Assembly (NCBI GenBank): GCA_034428935.1
Contig: DAOUHB010000079.1
Coordinates: forward strand, 19,447-83,446
Direction of reading: 5' to 3'
DNA from: JAAYZQ01 sp034428935
GTDB taxonomy: Bacteria; Chloroflexota; Anaerolineae; JAAYZQ01
Length of the DNA stretch: 64,000 nucleotides
Shown here one piece after another: positions 1-8,027 of this stretch. The stretch's first letter is position 1; every line of letters begins with the position of its first letter. The position numbers were made by a program, and so were the translations under genes. Below the pieces are notes generated by a model. The model was not told the origin of the DNA, made no database searches, and saw nothing but the letters and a program-made list of their open reading frames with translations.

Positions 1-905
1 ATCCCGGGCACCCAGGCGCCCACGCCCTCGGTCAGCTCGATGCCCAGGGCGGGGTCCGCGGTGCCCCACACCAGGAGGGTGGGCCGCTGGATGTCGGCCG
101 TGCGGCGGGCCGGGGGAAAGCGAACGGCGGCCCGGTACCAGTTGAGGGCAGCCGACATGGCCCCCGGCTGCGCCATGGCAGCGGCCAGGACCTCCAGGTC
201 CTCGGCAGCAAAGGCGTCGCTCGTGCCGAGCTTCTGGAAAAAGGCCCGGGCCGTGGCCCGGGGTGAGACGGTCAGCAGCGCCTCGGGCAGCCACGGAATC
301 TGGAAAAAGAGAGCGTAGGTGGACCGCAGGCGCTGCATCCAGCCCTTGCGCATCTCGCGGGCCATGGCCCGCGGGTGCGGTGCATTGAGGATGACGAGGC
401 GGTCCACGACCTCGGGATAGTCCATGGCCAGGCGCCAGGCGACGATGCCGCCCCAGTCATGGCCGACGATGACGGCCTTCTGCCGCCCCAGATCGCGGAG
501 GACGGCCAGCACGTCGGCGGTCAGGTGGTCCAGGCCATAGTCGGCCACCTCGCCCGGCTTGTCGCTGAGGTTGTAGCCCCGCTGGTCCAAAGCCACGACT
601 CGGTAGCCCATCTGGACCAGGGCCGGGATCTGCCTGGCCCAGCCGTACCAGCAGTCGGGAAAGCCGTGCAGCAACAGGGCCAGGGGGCCATCCTCCGGCC
701 CCGCCTCGACCGCGTGCAGCCGCACGCCGTCGCCGGCCAGCATCCTGCTGCGCACGGCCGGCTCCAGTGCCTGCATGGCGCGATCCGCGATGTGGCCGGC
801 ACGGTCCGCCAGGGCCAGGCGCTGCTGGCGCCTCTTCCACAGCCAGGCGGCCGCCACCCCGCCGGCCACGCCCAGCGCAAACGGCCATCCTCTCAATCGT
901 TTCAT
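1..905 (-). CDS. Epoxide-hydrolase-like alpha/beta hydrolase (3' end cut by window edge)
   Basis: The frame is open from an ATG at 905 to the left edge, so the C-terminus is missing. The protein starts with a hydrophobic stretch followed by Lys/Arg residues (WLWKRRQR), which could be a membrane anchor. An oxyanion-hole motif HGFPDCWYGW is followed by GHDWGG, in which the nucleophile is Asp rather than Ser. That pairing is typical of soluble epoxide hydrolases and haloalkane dehalogenases. The retained part ends in LLVWGTADPALG, the region that carries the second acidic catalytic residue in this fold. The catalytic His would lie beyond the edge. Epoxide hydrolase is the likelier role, but the substrate is unknown. 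It is divergently transcribed from the phosphofructokinase gene and has its own promoter at 969-997. Confidence 0.85.
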   Translation of the reverse strand, partial: MKRLRGWPFALGVAGGVAAAWLWKRRQQRLALADRAGHIADRAMQALEPAVRSRMLAGDGVRLHAVEAGPEDGPLALLLHGFPDCWYGWARQIPALVQMGYRVVALDQRGYNLSDKPGEVADYGLDHLTADVLAVLRDLGRQKAVIVGHDWGGIVAWRLAMDYPEVVDRLVILNAPHPRAMAREMRKGWMQRLRSTYALFFQIPWLPEALLTVSPRATARAFFQKLGTSDAFAAEDLEVLAAAMAQPGAMSAALNWYRAAVRFPPARRTADIQRPTLLVWGTADPALGIELTEGVGAWVPG

Positions 906-968
906 GTCCGTCCCTCCAGGTGCAAGCTGTTCCCGTGAGCCAGTGCGGGCGGTCCTCATTGCCGGCTC

Positions 969-997
969 AGTGTACCATGGGCGCCAGCAATCGTCAA
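969..997 (-). promoter_or_regulatory. Sigma70-type promoter of the hydrolase gene
   Basis: On the minus strand TTGACG (992-997) and TACACT (969-974) are separated by exactly 17 bases. The -10 lies 64 bases upstream of the ATG at 905. Confidence 0.6.
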
Positions 998-1029
998 GCG
1001 GTGCCTGCCGTGCAAAAGCAGGCCGAACC

Positions 1030-1058
1030 TGGTATTTTGCACCCGGTTGTAGTATAAT
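1030..1058 (+). promoter_or_regulatory. Probable promoter of the phosphofructokinase gene
   Basis: A perfect TATAAT at 1053-1058 lies 50 bases upstream of the ATG at 1109. The hexamer 17 bases upstream (TGGTAT, 1030-1035) is a poor -35, so the promoter is weak or activator-dependent. Confidence 0.45.
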
Positions 1059-1108
1059 CGCCCCGTGAATCACGTTCGACCGAGTCGTATGCGAGCGGGA
1101 GGATAAGG

Positions 1109-3343
1109 ATGGCGGAGCATCGCGAGAACCTGGGGGTCCTGACCAGCGGAGGGGATGCGGCGGGGATGAATGCCGCCGTGCGGGCGGTCATCCGTACCGG
1201 GCTGGCCAACGGCGTTGACGTATACGCGATTTACGAAGGCTACCACGGCATGGTCCTCGGCGGCGATCATATCCGCAAGATGACGTGGGAGGACGCCGGG
1301 GGCATCCTGCACCAGGGCGGGACCATCATCGGCACGGCCCGCAGCGTCGAATTTCGCAGCCGGGAGGGTCGCAGGCGGGCAGCCCACAACCTGGTGCGCC
1401 ACGACATCGACCACCTGGTGGTCATCGGCGGCGACGGCTCTCTCACCGGCGCGAACATTTTTCGGCAGGAGTGGCCGGAGCTCATCGCCGAATTGCTGGC
1501 CGCCGGCGAGATCGACGAGGAGACGGCGGCCGCGCATCCCCACCTGTACGTCGCCGGGCTGGTGGGCTCCATCGACAACGACATGTTTGGCACCGACATG
1601 ACCATCGGCGCCGACACGGCCCTGCACCGCATCCAGGAAGCCGTCGACGCCATCACCAGCACAGCCGCCAGCCACCAGCGCACCTTTGTCGTGGAGGTCA
1701 TGGGCCGCAACTGCGGCTACCTGGCCCTCATGAGCGCCCTGGCCACGGGCGCCAACTGGGTGCTCCTGCCCGAGAGCCCGCCCGACGTGGACGATTGGGA
1801 GAGACAGATGTGCGAGACCCTGCGCGCCGGCCGGCAGAGCGGCCGCCGCCACAGCATCGTCATGATCGCCGAGGGGGCTCGCACGCGTGAAGGAACGCCC
1901 ATTACCAGCGAGTACGTCAGCCAGGTGCTTCAGGAACGCCTGGGCGAAGAGGTGCGCATCACCATCCTGGGCCACGTGCAGCGCGGGGGCGCACCCAGCG
2001 CCTTTGACCGCTACATGAGCACCATCCTGGGCCACGCCGCCTTGAAGGAGCTGATGCACCTCGGCCCCGACGATCCGGCCAAGGTGGTGGGCATTCGCCA
2101 GCACGACGTCATCTGCTCGCCGCTGATGGAGAACGTCACGAAAACTCGCGAGGTGGCCGAGGCGATTGCCAACCAGAATTACGGCCTGGCCATGGCCATG
2201 CGCGGCGGCAGCTTCTCGGATTCGTTCCGCATCCTGCGCACGCTGCTCCGGGCCCAGCCTCACACGCCGCAGCCGGACCACAAGCAGCTCCGCCTGGCCG
2301 TCCTGCACTGCGGCTCGCCGGCGCCCGGGATGAACACCGCCGTGCGCGCTGCCGTGCGCCTCGGCATCGATCAGGGCCACAAGATGCTGGCCGTGCGCAA
2401 CGGGTTCGTGGGCCTGGTCAACGGCGACATTGTCGAGATGGACTGGATGAGCGTCACCGGCTGGGTGTCGCGTGGGGGTGCGGAGTTGGGCACCAATCGC
2501 AAGGTGCCCGAGGGCAGCGACTTTTACGCTATCGCCCGCCAGTTGGAGGCCCACGAGATCGACGGCCTGCTCATGATCGGCGGCTGGACCGGGTACGAGG
2601 CCGCGTATCAGCTCTTTATCCGGCGCAACGAGTTCCCCAGCTTTAACATCCCCATCGTCTGCTTGCCCGCCTCCATCGACAACAACCTGCCCGGCTCCGA
2701 GCTAAGCATCGGCTCGGACACGGCGCTGAACAACATTGTCGCCGACGTGGACAAGATCAAGCAGTCGGCCGTTGCCTCGCGGCGCTGTTTCGTCGTGGAG
2801 GTGATGGGCCGCGACTGCGGTTACCTGGCCCAGATGAGCGGGCTCTCGACGGGAGCGGAGCGCACCTACCTGCCGGAGGAGGGAATCACCCTCTCGGACC
2901 TCAGGACCGACGTGAACCAGCTCATCCATAGCTTCACCCAGGGCAAGCGCCTGGGCCTCATGATCCGCAACGAAAACGCCGACGCGTTCTACACGACGCC
3001 CTTCCTGGTGGCGCTCTTTGAGAAGGAGGGGGGCGCGCTATTTGACGTGCGCCAGGCCATCCTGGGACACGTTCAGCAGGGCGGCAATCCCTCGCCCTTT
3101 GATCGCATCCAGGCCACACGCCTGGCGGCCAAGTGCATCGACCATATCATCGAGGAGGCGGGCAAGGACCAGCCGGCAAGCGCCTTTGCCGGTTTGCAGG
3201 AGGGACGCGTCCAGTTCGTCAGCTTGGAGGACTGGCCCCGATTGCTGGCCAAGCACGCCCAGCGGCCCGCAGTCCAGTGGTGGCTGGAACTGCGGCCCAT
3301 CGCCCAGCTCATGGCCCAATCCGGGCCGGAGGTCATCGAGTAG
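1109..3343 (+). CDS. pfkA: Tandem (two-domain) 6-phosphofructokinase
   Basis: This 744-residue protein contains two phosphofructokinase domains in tandem; bacterial PfkA is normally a single domain of about 320 residues. The enzyme phosphorylates fructose 6-phosphate in glycolysis. The N-half has the ATP site (TSGGDAAGMNA, GGDGSL), the catalytic GSIDND loop and VEVMGRNCGY, so it should be active. The C-half has CGSPAPGMNTA, SIDNN and VEVMGRDCGY, but GGDGS is replaced by GGWTGYEA and the second catalytic Asp by Asn. This resembles the active plus regulatory halves of eukaryotic PFK. The start is supported by GGGAGGATAAGG just upstream of the ATG. It is monocistronic and converges on the histidine kinase gene. 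Identity as a PFK is secure; the regulatory role of the C-half is inferred. Confidence 0.93.
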   Translation: MAEHRENLGVLTSGGDAAGMNAAVRAVIRTGLANGVDVYAIYEGYHGMVLGGDHIRKMTWEDAGGILHQGGTIIGTARSVEFRSREGRRRAAHNLVRHDIDHLVVIGGDGSLTGANIFRQEWPELIAELLAAGEIDEETAAAHPHLYVAGLVGSIDNDMFGTDMTIGADTALHRIQEAVDAITSTAASHQRTFVVEVMGRNCGYLALMSALATGANWVLLPESPPDVDDWERQMCETLRAGRQSGRRHSIVMIAEGARTREGTPITSEYVSQVLQERLGEEVRITILGHVQRGGAPSAFDRYMSTILGHAALKELMHLGPDDPAKVVGIRQHDVICSPLMENVTKTREVAEAIANQNYGLAMAMRGGSFSDSFRILRTLLRAQPHTPQPDHKQLRLAVLHCGSPAPGMNTAVRAAVRLGIDQGHKMLAVRNGFVGLVNGDIVEMDWMSVTGWVSRGGAELGTNRKVPEGSDFYAIARQLEAHEIDGLLMIGGWTGYEAAYQLFIRRNEFPSFNIPIVCLPASIDNNLPGSELSIGSDTALNNIVADVDKIKQSAVASRRCFVVEVMGRDCGYLAQMSGLSTGAERTYLPEEGITLSDLRTDVNQLIHSFTQGKRLGLMIRNENADAFYTTPFLVALFEKEGGALFDVRQAILGHVQQGGNPSPFDRIQATRLAAKCIDHIIEEAGKDQPASAFAGLQEGRVQFVSLEDWPRLLAKHAQRPAVQWWLELRPIAQLMAQSGPEVIE

Positions 3344-3387
3344 CCCGCGCTCGAACACCGGGTCGAGGACTAACAGCGCAAAGCGCT

Positions 3388-3408
3388 GCCACCAGCTCTC
3401 CCGGTGGC
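3388..3408. terminator. Weak hairpin between convergent genes
   Basis: GCCACC (3388-3393) can pair with GGTGGC (3403-3408) between the PFK stop and the kinase stop. There is no T tract, so terminator function is only suggested by position. Confidence 0.25.
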
Positions 3409-3422
3409 GCACGACCGCATGT

Positions 3423-4805
3423 TCACGCACGCGGAAGGGTAAAGTGGAAGGCGGTTCCCTGGCCGGGGGTGCTCTCGGCCCAGATGTCGGTGCCGTGGGC
3501 GAGCACCAACTCCCGGGCGATGGCCAGTCCCAGCCCGCTCCCCTGGCCTATCCGGCTGCCCCGCCAGAAACGGTCAAAGACGTGGGGCAGGTCCTCGGGA
3601 GGAATGCCGGGGCCGTCGTCGGCCACAGTGACCCGCACCCTATCGCCCTGGGGCACGGCGCTGACGACGACCCGGGTGCTGCCGGCGGCGTGGCGCAGGG
3701 CGTTGGATACGAGGTTGGCGACGACCTGTCGCACTCGATGCCTGTCGATGCTTACCGGGGTAAGGTCGGGTGCCAACTCCAGGCACAGGGCCGGCCCCTG
3801 CCCCGTCGAGCACTCGAAGCCAGGCAGCATGCCCCGGAGCAGGGGGCCCAGGTCGGTCGGCTGCCGCTCGAGGCGCAGTTGGCCGGCCTCCGCCTGGGCC
3901 AGCGCCTGCAAGTCGTCCACCAGGCGCCCCAGGACCATGGTCTCTTCGTGCAGCGAGGCCAGGACGTCGTCAGAGGGCTCGTACACCCCATCCTGGATGG
4001 CTTCCAGGTCGCTGCGCATGACGCTCAGGGGCGTGCGCAGCTCGTGGGCCACGTCCGACAGCAGGTTGCGGCGCAGCGTCTCCTGGCGAGCCAGGGAGCG
4101 GGCCATGTGGTTAAAGGTACGGCCCAAGTGCCCGATCTCGTCGCTGCCGCGGACGCGCACCTGGGGCACGTCATCGGCCGTGACGGGATCGGCCAGCCGG
4201 CCGGCGGCCTCGGTCAGGGCCCGGAGGGGTGCTGTGAGCTGCCGCGCCAGCAACAATCCTAACAACAGCGCCAGCCCGGCGGCCAGTAACCCGGCCAGCC
4301 AGAAAGAGCGGTTGACCTCTGCCAGGAACTCGGCCTCCAGGCCCTCGTGGACCGTCCCGCCCGGCGTGACCAGGACGACGCCGACCCGCTCGCCGTCGAC
4401 GTCCACGGGCACACCCAGGGCCAGCTCGGTTTCGGACAGTCGAGCGCCTGCCAGGCCGCCCGCCGAATCGGCGATGAGCCGGCCATCGGCGCCAGCCAGG
4501 AGAATGCGGTCCGTGCCTGTGGCCGCTACCGGCCCCCCCTGCCCGCGGCGCTGGCCGCCGCCCTGTTCGGGCTGAAGGCCGGCCATCCAGTCCTCCACGC
4601 CCGACCAGCTCCCCACGCGCCGGTAATAGGCCGCGAACTCGGGCGCCAACTGCTCGGCACGCCGCTGTTTGCCCTGGCTGACGTACAACTCGAACTGGCG
4701 CGTCGTGACCGTGTTGGCGTGCACCGCCACCAATCCCACGGCGACGAGGGCCACGAGCACAAAGCCCGCGGCTAGCTTGACCCACAGACTGCCCAGCCGT
4801 TCCAT
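3423..4805 (-). CDS. Sensor histidine kinase (BaeS/HAMP type)
   Basis: This 460-residue membrane kinase has TM1 at about residues 9-29, a periplasmic sensor of about 140 residues, TM2 at about 169-188, a HAMP segment, and a HisKA H-box (DVAHELRTPLS) with phospho-acceptor His254. The ATPase domain has N-box NLVSNALRHA, G1 DDGPGIP and G2 GSGLGLA. The sensor carries a low-complexity Gln/Gly/Arg stretch (about 80-92) and no recognised ligand domain, so the stimulus is unknown. The start codon shares one base with the stop of the response regulator gene (TGATG), so the two are translationally coupled. The neighbours suggest that it senses redox or respiratory state, which is inference. Confidence 0.93.
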   Translation of the reverse strand: MERLGSLWVKLAAGFVLVALVAVGLVAVHANTVTTRQFELYVSQGKQRRAEQLAPEFAAYYRRVGSWSGVEDWMAGLQPEQGGGQRRGQGGPVAATGTDRILLAGADGRLIADSAGGLAGARLSETELALGVPVDVDGERVGVVLVTPGGTVHEGLEAEFLAEVNRSFWLAGLLAAGLALLLGLLLARQLTAPLRALTEAAGRLADPVTADDVPQVRVRGSDEIGHLGRTFNHMARSLARQETLRRNLLSDVAHELRTPLSVMRSDLEAIQDGVYEPSDDVLASLHEETMVLGRLVDDLQALAQAEAGQLRLERQPTDLGPLLRGMLPGFECSTGQGPALCLELAPDLTPVSIDRHRVRQVVANLVSNALRHAAGSTRVVVSAVPQGDRVRVTVADDGPGIPPEDLPHVFDRFWRGSRIGQGSGLGLAIARELVLAHGTDIWAESTPGQGTAFHFTLPRA

Positions 4806-5494
4806 CAGTCCTCGGCAAACTTGTAGCCGACGCCATACACGGTCAGGATGTAGCGCGGGTTCCTGGCATCCGGCTCGATCTTCTGGCGGAGGTTCTTCAC
4901 GTGAGCGTCCACGGTGCGCTCGTAGCCCTCGAAGGCATAGCCCTGTACCCGGTCCAGGAGCTCCAGCCGGGTGAAGACACGGCCCGGGTTCCGCGCCAGG
5001 ACGACCAGCAGCTCGAACTCGGTGACGGTCAGCTCAATGGGCTGGCCGGCGACCGTTACCCGCCGCCGCTCCAGGTCGATGCTAACGTCGCCCGCCACGA
5101 CGGTTGGCGGCGGCGCATCGTGCTCGCCGCTGGCCCGGCGCAGCACCGCGCGCACGCGCGCCACCAGCTCCCGCGGGCTGAAGGGCTTGGTGACATAGTC
5201 ATCGGCGCCCAGTTCCAGTCCGATGAGCTTGTCGGTCTCGTCCACCCGCGCGGTCAGCATGATGATGGGCAAGTCCGATTCCTTGCGGATGGCCCGCGCC
5301 ACGTCCAGCCCGTCCACGCCGGGCAGCCCCAGGTCGAGGATGACCAGGGCCGGCCGCTCGTGACGAAAGGCGGCCAGGGCCGTCCGGCCGTCCCCGGCTG
5401 CCACCACCCGATAGCCCGTCTCCTCGAGGTAGGCGCGCACCGTCTTGACAATTTTGGGCTCGTCGTCCACGACGAGGATCGTCTCTCCGCTCAT
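4805..5494 (-). CDS. OmpR/PhoB-family response regulator
   Basis: This 229-residue regulator begins at the ATG at 5494. Upstream in-frame codons exist, but a TTGACA-17-TATGCT promoter at 5519-5547 and a GGGGGG ribosome site exclude them. The receiver domain has the acidic pair VVDDE, phospho-acceptor Asp54 (LVILDLGLPG) and conserved Lys (VTKPFSPREL). The C-terminal winged helix ends with RTVDAHVKNLRQKI and VYGVGYKF, typical of the OmpR class. It is first in the operon with the histidine kinase. Family members bind direct repeats with 11-bp spacing; three such repeats lie upstream of the DUF4405-type gene at 7594-7620, which makes that promoter a candidate target. Confidence 0.95.
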   Translation of the reverse strand: MSGETILVVDDEPKIVKTVRAYLEETGYRVVAAGDGRTALAAFRHERPALVILDLGLPGVDGLDVARAIRKESDLPIIMLTARVDETDKLIGLELGADDYVTKPFSPRELVARVRAVLRRASGEHDAPPPTVVAGDVSIDLERRRVTVAGQPIELTVTEFELLVVLARNPGRVFTRLELLDRVQGYAFEGYERTVDAHVKNLRQKIEPDARNPRYILTVYGVGYKFAED

Positions 5495-5518
5495 CTGTGA
5501 CCCCCCATACTCGGCTTC

Positions 5519-5547
5519 AGCATACCTCAAGGCAAAGACCCTGTCAA
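5519..5547 (-). promoter_or_regulatory. Promoter of the two-component operon
   Basis: Minus-strand TTGACA (5542-5547), a 17-base spacer and TATGCT (5519-5524), ending 25 bases before the regulator ATG at 5494. Confidence 0.7.
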
Positions 5548-5661
5548 ATGGCAAGCCGGGGCGATTGCACCGCCCGGCCGCGTAACTCTTTGGCGAGATT
5601 TCCGTCTATCTTTAGTAGTACCTGTCAATGCAGAACGGTTCCGGGCACAAGGAGGTGGACT

Positions 5662-5904
5662 GTGAACAGCGACGACGTCCAGACCCAGGGTAAGGAGTTC
5701 TTCGGAGCCAAGCCGCTGCCGCCGCTGGACCCCGAGATGTGCCGGGTGTTCTTCCTGGCCGTCGGGGTAGGGGCATTGGCCGTTGTCCTTGGTTGGGCGC
5801 TCGCGGGTATGGCGTCCGTCCTGTTTGGACTTCTGGCCCTGTGGCTTGCAGGCCACCTGGCAGCCGCTCCTGCCCTCGGCGACGAGGAGCCTCACGAAGC
5901 GTAA
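5662..5904 (+). CDS. Small two-helix membrane protein, unknown function
   Basis: This 80-residue protein starts at a GTG preceded by AAGGAGGTGG at ideal spacing. The N-terminal 30 residues are polar (NSDDVQTQGKEFF). They are followed by two hydrophobic segments separated only by a short turn (about residues 30-52 and 54-70), and a charged tail DEEPHEA. No family is recognised. It is divergent from the two-component operon and followed by a strong terminator. Its position between a two-component system and heme-binding membrane proteins suggests a membrane accessory role, but nothing in the sequence shows one. Confidence 0.7.
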   Translation: MNSDDVQTQGKEFFGAKPLPPLDPEMCRVFFLAVGVGALAVVLGWALAGMASVLFGLLALWLAGHLAAAPALGDEEPHEA

Positions 5905-5908
5905 GAAC

Positions 5909-5942
5909 CGTGTGCCCCGGGGCGACTCTCCCGGGGCACACG
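5909..5942. terminator. Strong hairpin between convergent genes
   Basis: A perfect 13-bp stem, 5909-5921 with 5930-5942 (CGTGTGCCCCGGG and its complement), has an 8-base loop. It lies 4 bases after the stop of the small membrane protein and 21 bases from the stop of the gene on the other strand, so it probably serves both. Confidence 0.7.
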
Positions 5943-5963
5943 TTGTATACACTGGCGGCGGAC

Positions 5964-6878
5964 CTAGCTGCCGCCCCGCCCGCGCCCGGCCCACAGCGGC
6001 CGGCCGTTTTCGTCGCGGACCAGCACGTCCTGCCCGGTGCCGAGATTGACGATCTCGCCGGCCTCAAAGCGCCCGTTTTCGTAGAACCCCACCAACCTTA
6101 CCCGGTCACCTGTGGCGATCTGGAACCCTTGCTCGAGCAGGTAGCGCCAGGCGCGGCCGTCGAGGACCACCTCCTGGCCGTCGCCGGCCGTTACTACCAG
6201 CGTCAGGCCGTTCACGCCGCTGGCCACGCCCTCCAGGGTGAGCCACTCATCCACCTGGGCCTGGCCTAACCCGGCCTGGTCGCCGCTGAGGTTGCCCTGC
6301 CCCAGGCCTGCGCCTCCGCCTCCGTTGCCCTGGGCCGCCGCTGCCTGCCCGGCCAGGGCCCGCTGACCGCTGCCCGACCATGCCGGCCGGCCAAGCTGAT
6401 CCCGCAGGGTGATGGTCAGGCCATCCCTGAGGCGAGTAACCTGGGCGGCCTTGAATTCGCCGTCCTCCCAGAAGCCTTGCACCCGCACCGGGTCGCCCGC
6501 TCCCAGAACCAGGCCCTGGTCCGCCAAATAGCCGGGGCCCGTGCCCACGACGATCTCATCGCCACTCTCGGTCTCGAGCACCAGGTCGATGCCTGCCGCA
6601 GGAGCTTGAACCACAGTCCCTTCGTAGACGCTCAACGCCTCAACCGCCCGCTCGCCAACTGCGAGGGCACCTGAGCCGTCGGAGCGCCCGTAGGCGCCGC
6701 CACCCTGGCCCGGGCCGCGACCCTGCTCCGCAGCGAGGAGGCTGGCGTTCTCGCCGGCGCTCCAGCCCCGGGCCTCGGCCACGTTTCCCGTCTTGTCCAG
6801 CGTGCGGATCACGGCCCCCACGACGAGGATGCCAATGAGGCCAAACAACAGCGTTCCCAACACGATCTTTTTCACCAT
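5964..6878 (-). CDS. Membrane-anchored protein with two DUF5666-like beta repeats
   Basis: This 304-residue protein has an N-terminal TM or signal anchor (residues 5-25) and a Gly/Gln-rich linker. Two homologous modules of about 70 residues follow. Each has an opening strand (YEGTVVQ and LEGVASG), a central GDPVRVQGFWEDGEF or GDRVRLVGFYENGRF motif, and a closing LRDQLGRPAWSG or VRDENGRPLWAG. The second Gly-rich linker separates them. This pattern resembles the OB-like DUF5666 modules of extracytoplasmic proteins, and the ligand is unknown. An AGGAG site precedes the ATG. It lies 28 bases downstream of the DUF4405-type gene, on the same strand, so the two probably form an operon with the product facing the periplasm or cell surface. 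Confidence 0.7.
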   Translation of the reverse strand: MVKKIVLGTLLFGLIGILVVGAVIRTLDKTGNVAEARGWSAGENASLLAAEQGRGPGQGGGAYGRSDGSGALAVGERAVEALSVYEGTVVQAPAAGIDLVLETESGDEIVVGTGPGYLADQGLVLGAGDPVRVQGFWEDGEFKAAQVTRLRDGLTITLRDQLGRPAWSGSGQRALAGQAAAAQGNGGGGAGLGQGNLSGDQAGLGQAQVDEWLTLEGVASGVNGLTLVVTAGDGQEVVLDGRAWRYLLEQGFQIATGDRVRLVGFYENGRFEAGEIVNLGTGQDVLVRDENGRPLWAGRGRGGS

Positions 6879-6906
6879 TTGAATCTCCTATCCCAGCTCT
6901 GGCTTG

Positions 6907-7539
6907 CTAGCCTGCCACCGTCCGGGCAGGCGCCGATTGCTCGCCGGCCGCCGACTGCGGCAACAGCGACAGAAAGAAGCGCACCGTGACGTTCTTGACC
7001 CACCGCCAGTGAATGGCAAAGTGTACGGCTGCGGCGGCGATGAGCGCCACGCCGCTCCAGGTATGGACCAGATCCCAGGCGACCCGGCTGGAAAGCAGGC
7101 CAGGGCCCACCGCTGCGCGGCCGCCGGGCAAGAGGAGGAGAGCAATGCCCGACACGGCACAGATGACAAAGGCGAGGGCCACGAGGGCATCCAGCACCAG
7201 GTTCAGCCTGGCGGCCCGCGACATGCTCACCGGGCCCGCGACCAGGGCCGAAACGACGCGGCGGGCCATCATCTTGACCCAACGCCAGTGGATGGCGAGG
7301 TGCACGGCCACGGCAGCGACCATCACCAGGCCGGTCACGAGGTGCAGGTCGCTCCAGGTGTGGCGCTCGAACAGGATCTGGATGCCGTAGGCCGGGTTTC
7401 GCCCGCCGCGATAGCCGCCGGAGGGCAGGTACAGGAAATAGATGCCCGACAGTGCCGCCAGCAGGCCGCCCACGAACACGACGGCGTCGATGAGCCAGTT
7501 GGCCCGCGTCTGCCTCGAAAGGCGAATTGTTCTCTTCAT
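6907..7539 (-). CDS. Duplicated DUF4405-type heme b membrane protein
   Basis: This 210-residue membrane protein is made of two homologous halves with two to three helices each. Each half ends in the motif VHxAIHWRWVK, and each has a His-x13-His pair (LH...VH in the first half, VH...VH in the second). That spacing on adjacent or tilted helices is characteristic of bis-His heme b ligation, so heme binding is a reasonable inference. DUF4405 is the closest family I recognise. The ATG at 7539 has GGAGG upstream. The gene is transcribed away from the ferredoxin operon and is followed by the anchored repeat protein. It probably moves electrons between the quinone pool and extracytoplasmic partners. 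Confidence 0.75.
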   Translation of the reverse strand: MKRTIRLSRQTRANWLIDAVVFVGGLLAALSGIYFLYLPSGGYRGGRNPAYGIQILFERHTWSDLHLVTGLVMVAAVAVHLAIHWRWVKMMARRVVSALVAGPVSMSRAARLNLVLDALVALAFVICAVSGIALLLLPGGRAAVGPGLLSSRVAWDLVHTWSGVALIAAAAVHFAIHWRWVKNVTVRFFLSLLPQSAAGEQSAPARTVAG

Positions 7540-7576
7540 CAGTCCTCCACGCAACGGTTGGATCTCTTACAGGCTG

Positions 7577-7623
7577 ATTCTACTCGGTGAGTTTGAAGAA
7601 CCTGTGAAGAACTCTTGAAGGTT
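7577..7623 (-). promoter_or_regulatory. -10 element with three 11-bp direct repeats (response-regulator-type operator)
   Basis: The minus-strand -10 TAGAAT (7577-7582) has no -35 match. In its place three copies of CTTCA (complement of TGAAG at 7594, 7605 and 7616) recur at exactly 11-bp steps. The longer units are CTTCAAGAGTT, CTTCACAGGTT and CTTCAAACTCA. OmpR/PhoB-class regulators bind such 11-bp repeats beside weak -35 regions. The regulator at 4805-5494 is the obvious candidate, which is inference. Confidence 0.6.
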
Positions 7624-7673
7624 TAACCCTGGTTTGCTCGCGGTGGCCGTGGCCCGGGCCCGTGCGCGGCAGT

Positions 7674-7702
7674 TTGACAGCAGCGGCTTTTCATGGTACA
7701 AG
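7674..7702 (+). promoter_or_regulatory. Promoter of the ferredoxin-cytochrome operon
   Basis: TTGACA (7674-7679), a 17-base spacer and TACAAG (7697-7702) lie 66 bases before the ferredoxin ATG. Confidence 0.6.
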
Positions 7703-7768
7703 GGAGTGGTTTCCTCGGATTGCGGCCGGCTGGTGGCTGCAGGTGGAAGCGGCATGTTGAGGGGTGAG

Positions 7769-8026
7769 ATGGCACATTTGCCGCGCAAAAAGGCATCCCG
7801 GCAACAGATAAGCGCCACCGGGTGGGTGGTACCCGAAAACATCCGCTGTGTGCAATGCGGCATCTGCTCCTTCTACTGCCCCATCGACATCGACGTTCGC
7901 CGCCACGCCTGGCTGGGCGAGCCGGTGAAGGACAGCCACTGCATCACCTGTGGCGAGTGCGTGGCGCGCTGCCCCCGCGGCGTGCTGGCCTTCGGCGACT
8001 CGGACCTGGCGGCGAGGCGAGGCTGA
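7769..8026 (+). CDS. Dicluster 2[4Fe-4S] ferredoxin-like protein
   Basis: This 85-residue protein starts at the ATG at 7769, preceded by GAGGGGTGAG. An ATG 15 bases upstream is possible but has a weaker ribosome site. Two cluster motifs are present: CVQCGICSFYC with Pro, and CITCGECVARCP. The second has the classic spacing. The basic N-terminus (LPRKKASRQQ) and the segment between clusters (DVRRHAWLGEP) are longer than in free ferredoxins and resemble the electron-input domains of HdrC/GlpC-like subunits. It opens a four-gene operon and ends one base before the oxidoreductase start, so it probably forms a complex with it. Confidence 0.88.
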   Translation: MAHLPRKKASRQQISATGWVVPENIRCVQCGICSFYCPIDIDVRRHAWLGEPVKDSHCITCGECVARCPRGVLAFGDSDLAARRG

Positions 8027-8027
8027 G

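Noticed and set aside
3423..4836. Long overlapping plus- and minus-strand frames across the kinase and many other genes
   Set aside because: High GC content removes stop codons in alternative frames. These frames lack motifs and ribosome sites and are shadows of the real genes.
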